DNA of 64,000 bases from Rhizobacter sp. SG703 (GTDB lineage: Bacteria; Pseudomonadota; Gammaproteobacteria; Burkholderiales; Burkholderiaceae_C), in NCBI RefSeq assembly GCF_012275445.1, contig NZ_JAAZQK010000009.1, positions 62,001 through 126,000 on the forward strand, in the 5' to 3' direction. The notes under the pieces are model-generated. The model worked only from the letters and a program-made list of their open reading frames with translations. It did no database searches and had not been told where the DNA came from. A program made the position numbers and the translations under genes. This document shows positions 59,728-64,000 of this stretch, piece by piece; the stretch's first letter is position 1, and every line of letters begins with the position of its first letter.

Positions 59728-61977
59728 TCAATGCCTTTCCGACAGCTGGCGGATCGTCACCCGGCACCGGATCCCGAGCGCGCCGGCTTCCTTCCACTCG
59801 ACTTCGCCGCCCAGTTGCTTCACCCGTTTGCGCACGCCGCCCAGCCCGAGGCCGTGGGCCCAGGCCTGCGGGTTGCGACCGATGCCGTTGTCGGTGATGG
59901 TCAGCTCCAGCCGGTCCTGCAGCAGGTGGAACTCGATGTCGACGCGGCGTGCCTTCGCGTGCGCGATCGCGTTGCTCACCAGCTCGCGCATCACGCGCGT
60001 CAGCGCCGACCACTGCACCACCGTCAGCGAGATGTCGCGGTCGAAGCTCAGGTTCCAGCCGAGTTCGATGTGGGCCGCGGTCAGGCGCTGCGTCAGGTCG
60101 GCCTTCCATTCGGCCGACGCATGCGACAGCGGATGGTTCGGCGCGGCGAGTCCGCGCGTCAGCGTCTTCAGGTCCTGCAGCGTGTGCCGCACGTACTCTT
60201 CCATCTCGGGCGACTGCGCCTTGTACATCAGCGTCAGCAGCCGGGCGCCGATGTCGTCGTGCAGGTCTTGCGCCAGGCGCAGCCGCTCCTCGCTGCGGCC
60301 CTGTTCGACGGCCTTGTCGAACGCGATCGCCCGACGCAATTGCTCGAGGATGCGCTCGGCCAGCCGCGCGTCTTCCGACGTGAAGAGCCGCCGCCCGCGG
60401 TGCGCGAAACGCAGCACCACCGAGCACGGCAGGCCGTCGCCGACGCCGGGCAGCTGCGGCACCGGCACCACCAGCGTCGAGCCGTCGCCGGCGACGCGCG
60501 CGCTGCGCGTCGCCTTCTCGACCACCACCGCTTCCATCGGCTCGAACAGCTCGCGCAGCAGCTGCATCAGCATGTCGGAGGCGCGCTCGGGATGCGTCTC
60601 GACCTCGCGCGCCATGCGGTAGAGCTTCTCGAACATGCGCTCGGTGGTCAGCACGTTGCTGCCGAGCAGCTGGTTCAGGATCCACTGCCGCGCGCCGGAG
60701 TAGATGCCCAGCGACAGGAACAGTGCCAGCGTCACCGAGGCGAACTGCCCGAGCGAGAACACCGCGACGAACAGCAGGTCGAGCGAGGTCGCGATGGTGC
60801 TCACCGCCGCCAGCAGCGAGAACTCGCGCATCACCTGCTGCGATTTCGACAGGAAGGGCACCAGCAGCAGCAGCGACGCGAAGAACACGTACCAGACCGC
60901 CGGGCCGATGCTGGCCACCTGCTGCTGCACCGCCGGCATCCGGTGGCCGGCGGCGATCGCGATCGTCAGCAGCAGCCAGGTGCTGATCGCCATCACGCCG
61001 AAGCGGCGCATCACGACCGCGAACGGGTGCGGCTCGCGCCGGTACGACCAGCTCAGCAGGCCGAGCGCGGCGAGCCCCAGCAGGAGCACGCCGCCCTGTG
61101 CCCACCACCACGCGCCGCGCAGCGACCCGCCGGCGCACAGCACCGCGAGCAGCGGCGCGATGCTCCAGCCGGCCCACGCGATGTGCCGCCCGCCGGCCGG
61201 CCGCTGTGGCGCGGGGCAGGCGGCGTGCACCAGCGCGGCCGCGGTGAGCAGGTCGAAGGCCAGGCGCAGCGGCAGGTCCCAGCGCAGGAAGCCGAGCGGC
61301 AGCCCGAGCTGCAGCGTCGACTCGACGGCCATGAACGCGAGGCTGCCGGCCTGGCACAGCGAGGCCACGGCATACAGCAGGTTGCGCATCGACGGCTTGG
61401 CCAGCAGCACCACCATCGCCACCAGGTACAGCGTCAGGCTCAGCGCCGACAGCACCCAGAACATCGTGCCGAGCCGCGCCAGCCCGCGCGGCTGCAGCGC
61501 CAGCTCGACCTGCCGGCCGCCGATGAAGAACACCCGCACCGTGCTGCCGCCCATCACCGCGGCGACCTGCTGGTGCTGGTCGACCTGTCGCTCGCGCTGC
61601 GCGTCGCTGGCGATCCAGCGCGGCGAGCGCTGCAGCGCCAGGCCATCGACGATCGCGACCTGCCCGTTGTCGTTCAGCAGCCCGACCAGCGCGCGGCCTT
61701 CGAGCGGCTTCAGTGCCGCGTCGTCGGTGCGCACCAGTTCGATCTCGCCCTGCGCGCCGACGCGCCAGTCGGCCGGCAGGTGCGGCTGCGCGGCCAGCCA
61801 GCGGGCCGTCATCACGAGCGCGACGCAGCCGAGCAGCGCGGCCACCACCAGCAGGCGCAGCCGCCAGCCCATCCAGCGCGACAGGCGCTGGTCGTCGCCG
61901 AGCGCGTGGTCGATCAGCCCGGAATCGAGCGCCGAATCGGCGTGCAGGCTCGCCGGCCGTGACGCGGAGTTGTCCAT
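59728..61977 (-). CDS. multi-spanning sensor histidine kinase, NarL-family (HisKA_3)
   Basis: A 749-residue membrane kinase. One N-terminal membrane segment (about 40-58) and a periplasmic part of about 110 residues are followed by a block of 7 or 8 membrane segments (about 170-430), a GAF-like linker, and a HisKA_3/HATPase module: RLRLAQDLHDDIGARL with the phosphorylated His near 568, RELVSNAIAHAKA and DNGIGRNPQAWAHGLGLGG. The layout resembles 7TMR-DISM-type sensors, but the match is not certain. It is encoded 28 bases after its LuxR-type response regulator on the same strand. Helix count and the small periplasmic part suggest a membrane-borne cue. Confidence 0.92.
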   Translation of the reverse strand: MDNSASRPASLHADSALDSGLIDHALGDDQRLSRWMGWRLRLLVVAALLGCVALVMTARWLAAQPHLPADWRVGAQGEIELVRTDDAALKPLEGRALVGLLNDNGQVAIVDGLALQRSPRWIASDAQRERQVDQHQQVAAVMGGSTVRVFFIGGRQVELALQPRGLARLGTMFWVLSALSLTLYLVAMVVLLAKPSMRNLLYAVASLCQAGSLAFMAVESTLQLGLPLGFLRWDLPLRLAFDLLTAAALVHAACPAPQRPAGGRHIAWAGWSIAPLLAVLCAGGSLRGAWWWAQGGVLLLGLAALGLLSWSYRREPHPFAVVMRRFGVMAISTWLLLTIAIAAGHRMPAVQQQVASIGPAVWYVFFASLLLLVPFLSKSQQVMREFSLLAAVSTIATSLDLLFVAVFSLGQFASVTLALFLSLGIYSGARQWILNQLLGSNVLTTERMFEKLYRMAREVETHPERASDMLMQLLRELFEPMEAVVVEKATRSARVAGDGSTLVVPVPQLPGVGDGLPCSVVLRFAHRGRRLFTSEDARLAERILEQLRRAIAFDKAVEQGRSEERLRLAQDLHDDIGARLLTLMYKAQSPEMEEYVRHTLQDLKTLTRGLAAPNHPLSHASAEWKADLTQRLTAAHIELGWNLSFDRDISLTVVQWSALTRVMRELVSNAIAHAKARRVDIEFHLLQDRLELTITDNGIGRNPQAWAHGLGLGGVRKRVKQLGGEVEWKEAGALGIRCRVTIRQLSERH

Positions 61978-62005
61978 GCGTGGTCAGCCCCGGAGGGCCA
62001 TGGAC

Positions 62006-62740
62006 CTAGACCAGGCCCTGCTTGCTGGCCAGCACGGCGGCTTCGGCGCGGCTGGACACGTTGAGCTTCTTGTAGATCGACTTGATGTGGTCGTTGACGG
62101 TGAACCACTTGATGCCCATCAGGTTCGCGATCTCCTTGATCGTGAAGCCCTTGCTGAGGTAGGTCAGCACCTCGCTCTCGCGCGGCGTCAGGCGCTCGTG
62201 GTCGAGCGGCGCGCCGCGGCCGAGCGGCATCGGCCGGCTGCTCTGGAAGCCCGACGGTGCCGGCTCGGACAGCCCGCCCATGCCGCCCGGGCCCTGGCGG
62301 AAGTGGCCGAGCAGGCGCCGCGCGATGGCCGGCGACAGTGGCGGCTGGCCGCGCACGATCTTCTGCAGTTCTTCGACGAGCACCTCGAAACGGTCTTCCT
62401 TCAGCAAGTAGCCGTCGGCACCGCACTGCAGCGCGGGGAACAGGTGGTCGTCGTCGGAGTAGAGCGTGGTGACGATCTTGGTGGCCGGATAGCGGGCCAG
62501 CTCGGCCAGCAGTTCCATGCCGTTGCCGTCGGGCAGTTCGAGGTCGACCAGGATCAGCTTGAAGGGGTCGGTCGCCGCGTCGACCTTCTGGTGGTCGGGC
62601 AGGCCGATGTGGCGGCGCGCACTCTCGAGGTCGCCGGCTTCGGTGATCGCGATCGTGTCGCTGAAACTTTCGCGCACCACCCGGCACAGGAAGCTGCGGG
62701 CGACCGGGTTGTCTTCAACGATCAGGACCTTGATTGCCAT
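62006..62740 (-). CDS. NarL/FixJ-family response regulator
   Basis: A 244-residue regulator. The receiver (IKVLIVEDNPVARSFL, phospho-Asp in LILVDLELPDGNGM, then TTLYSDDDHLF, and the conserved Lys in GYLLKEDRF) spans about residues 1-130. A spacer of about 40 residues rich in Gly and Pro (GPGGMGGLSEPAPSGF) precedes a LuxR helix-turn-helix (LTPRESEVLTYLSKGFTIKE, IANLMGIKWFTVNDHIKSIY). The long flexible spacer is unusual for the family. The partner kinase follows 28 bases later. Confidence 0.94.
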   Translation of the reverse strand: MAIKVLIVEDNPVARSFLCRVVRESFSDTIAITEAGDLESARRHIGLPDHQKVDAATDPFKLILVDLELPDGNGMELLAELARYPATKIVTTLYSDDDHLFPALQCGADGYLLKEDRFEVLVEELQKIVRGQPPLSPAIARRLLGHFRQGPGGMGGLSEPAPSGFQSSRPMPLGRGAPLDHERLTPRESEVLTYLSKGFTIKEIANLMGIKWFTVNDHIKSIYKKLNVSSRAEAAVLASKQGLV

Positions 62741-62933
62741 GCCATGTGCCGAGGAGCGTGCGCGACCTGCGATCGTAGCGCACTCCCCCTGCAACAAGCT
62801 GTGTCGAGCCGTGTATCGCACGGCCTGGGGCCCCCTGGATTGGGGGGCGTTCGCAGGCGCGCCGGGCCGCCCCAAGCCGGCCCGCGCAGGCGGGCTTGGA
62901 GCCGCGGCCATCGTTCCCCTCGACCGAGGGTCG

Positions 62934-63908
62934 TCAATTCTCCAGGACGATCTTGCCCTGCACCTGCCGGCTGCCCATGCGGGCGAAGGCATCCGACAGT
63001 CCGCTCATCGGCAGCCTGCAGTCGATGGCCGGCTTGATCCGGCCCTGCGCATACCAGCCGGCCAGCTCGGCCAGCGCGCGGGCGTTGTGCTTCGGCTCGC
63101 GGCGGGCGAACTCGCCCCAGAACACGCCGACGATGGATGCGCCCTTCAGCAGCGCCAGGTTCAGCGGCAGCGCCGGGATGCCGCCTTGCGCGAAGCCGAT
63201 CACCAAGTAGCGGCCCCGCCAGGCGATCGAGCGGAACACCGGCTCGGCGAGGTCGCCGCCGACCGGGTCGTAGACCACGTCGGGGCCCTGGCCCTTCGTC
63301 AGCGCCTTCAGTTCCTCGCGCAGTTGGCCGCGGCTGTAGTTGATGGTCTCGTCGGCACCGAGCTGCTTGCAGAAGCTGCATTTCTCGTCGGTGGATGCGG
63401 CGGCGATCACCCGCGCGCCGGCCGCCTTCGCGATCTGGATCGCCGCGCTGCCGACGCCGCCGGCCGCGCCCAGCACCAGCACCGTCTCGCCGGACTGCAG
63501 CGCCGCGCGGTCCATCAGCGCATGGTGGGTGGTGCCGTAGGTGCACAGGAACGCGGCCGCATCGTCGAACGCGAAGCCCTGCGGCAGCGGCATCAGCAGC
63601 GCGGCGTTCACGCAGGCATGCGTCGCGAAACCGCCGGTGCCGGCGAACGCGGCGACCGCATCGCCGACCTTCAGGTGCGTGACGCCTTCGCCGACCGCAT
63701 CGACCACGCCGGCGTATTCGGCGCCCGGCACGAAGGGCAGCGGCGGCTTGATCTGGTATTTGTTCTGGACGATCAGCAGGTCCGGGAAGTTCAGGCTCGC
63801 GGCGCGGATCGCGACGCGCACCTCGCCGGCGGCCGGCTGCGGTGTCGGCAGCTCGGTCCAGGTCAGCGCTTCGGGGCCGATGGGGTTCTCGCACAACCAG
63901 GCTTGCAT
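62934..63908 (-). CDS. NADPH:quinone oxidoreductase-like, zinc-independent MDR family
   Basis: A 324-residue medium-chain dehydrogenase/reductase. It has the N-terminal GroES-like fold (VRVAIRAASLNFPDLLIVQN, LPFVPGAEYAGVV) and a Rossmann motif, VLGAAGGVGSAAIQIAKAAG, about residues 145-163, without the zinc-ligand cysteines of alcohol dehydrogenases. The C-terminus is typical for QOR2-like enzymes (IGFAQGGIPALPLNLALLKG). AGGAG precedes the ATG at 63908 by about 8 bases, and the short upstream leader from 63971 is rejected for that reason. It is transcribed alone; the actual acceptor is unknown. A promoter was not identified in the remaining bases before the window end. Confidence 0.92.
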   Translation of the reverse strand: MQAWLCENPIGPEALTWTELPTPQPAAGEVRVAIRAASLNFPDLLIVQNKYQIKPPLPFVPGAEYAGVVDAVGEGVTHLKVGDAVAAFAGTGGFATHACVNAALLMPLPQGFAFDDAAAFLCTYGTTHHALMDRAALQSGETVLVLGAAGGVGSAAIQIAKAAGARVIAAASTDEKCSFCKQLGADETINYSRGQLREELKALTKGQGPDVVYDPVGGDLAEPVFRSIAWRGRYLVIGFAQGGIPALPLNLALLKGASIVGVFWGEFARREPKHNARALAELAGWYAQGRIKPAIDCRLPMSGLSDAFARMGSRQVQGKIVLEN

Positions 63909-64000
63909 CGTGTCGTCTCCTTGGGTGACGCGGGGTGGGCGCCGGATGATAGGCAGGCAGCTCGCCTGCATGCGTCGCGCAGGTGACGCGCCCCTACATC

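Noticed and set aside
57587-62740. A multistep phosphorelay linking the PAS-PAS hybrid kinase with the neighbouring NarL-type pair.
   Set aside because: The hybrid kinase is separated from the pair by 128 bases, no Hpt domain is present, and the NarL-type kinase has its own adjacent regulator.

Overview
The window reads as chromosomal DNA of a high-G+C betaproteobacterium of the order Burkholderiales, probably near the Rubrivivax / Methylibium / Leptothrix group. The support is the gene content (EarP with an arginine-type EF-P, PEP-CTERM proteins, an MdtABC pump with its own NodT-type outer-membrane factor), very G+C-rich third codon positions, and a roughly 0.4 kb palindromic intergenic element of a type I associate with this order. 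The genus is an inference. There is no rRNA, CRISPR array, insertion sequence or prophage. Because of the G+C bias most long reading frames opposite real genes are antisense shadows, and they are left out.

Region 1 (1-1777, + strand) is the 3' end of what looks like an aryl-polyene/xanthomonadin-type pigment locus: the tail of a chorismatase-like protein, an acyltransferase and a family 2 glycosyltransferase, each overlapping the next by 4 bases. Region 2 (1803-8030, - strand) is a glycine catabolism operon, gcvT-gcvH-gcvP-sdaA, behind a tandem glycine riboswitch. It would cleave glycine and deaminate the resulting serine to pyruvate. Region 3 (8061-24350, - strand) holds a small lipoprotein, a BarA-like hybrid kinase translationally coupled to two tandem paralogous periplasmic binding proteins, and an RND pump mdtA-mdtB-mdtC-nodT.

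Region 4 (24625-29594) has ETF-quinone oxidoreductase with a palindromic operator candidate upstream, the large palindrome, an Old Yellow Enzyme-type reductase, and a divergent SDR-YceH pair. Region 5 (29658-36482) is accessory DNA: an orphan kinase with two periplasmic Venus-flytrap domains, a coupled pair made of an L,D-transpeptidase-like protein and a secreted small protein, a PAS-LuxR regulator, a frameshifted second copy of the secreted protein, and two PEP-CTERM proteins fused head to tail in one frame. This region holds the most novel candidates.

Region 6 (36617-50022) is mostly housekeeping: a CoA-transferase pair with a perfect 20-base palindrome upstream, pyrD, rpiA, a small basic protein, a lipase-like hydrolase, mnmC with a DUF3445 gene, earP-efp, and uvrC / TonB-like lipoprotein / pgsA / EamA transporter. 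Region 7 (49928-55832) contains a LysR regulator divergent from a fluoroacetate-dehalogenase-like hydrolase and a tartrate/D-malate dehydrogenase, then hupB, tRNA-Val(UAC), ppiD and tRNA-His(GUG). Region 8 (55952-63908) has a Pro-Ala-repeat lipoprotein with a DUF4874/DUF4832-like body, a PAS-PAS hybrid kinase, a NarL-type two-component pair with a multi-spanning sensor, and a quinone oxidoreductase.

Start codons were chosen by ribosome-binding site, 4-base overlaps and family length. Function calls come from motifs and remembered families, with no database search.
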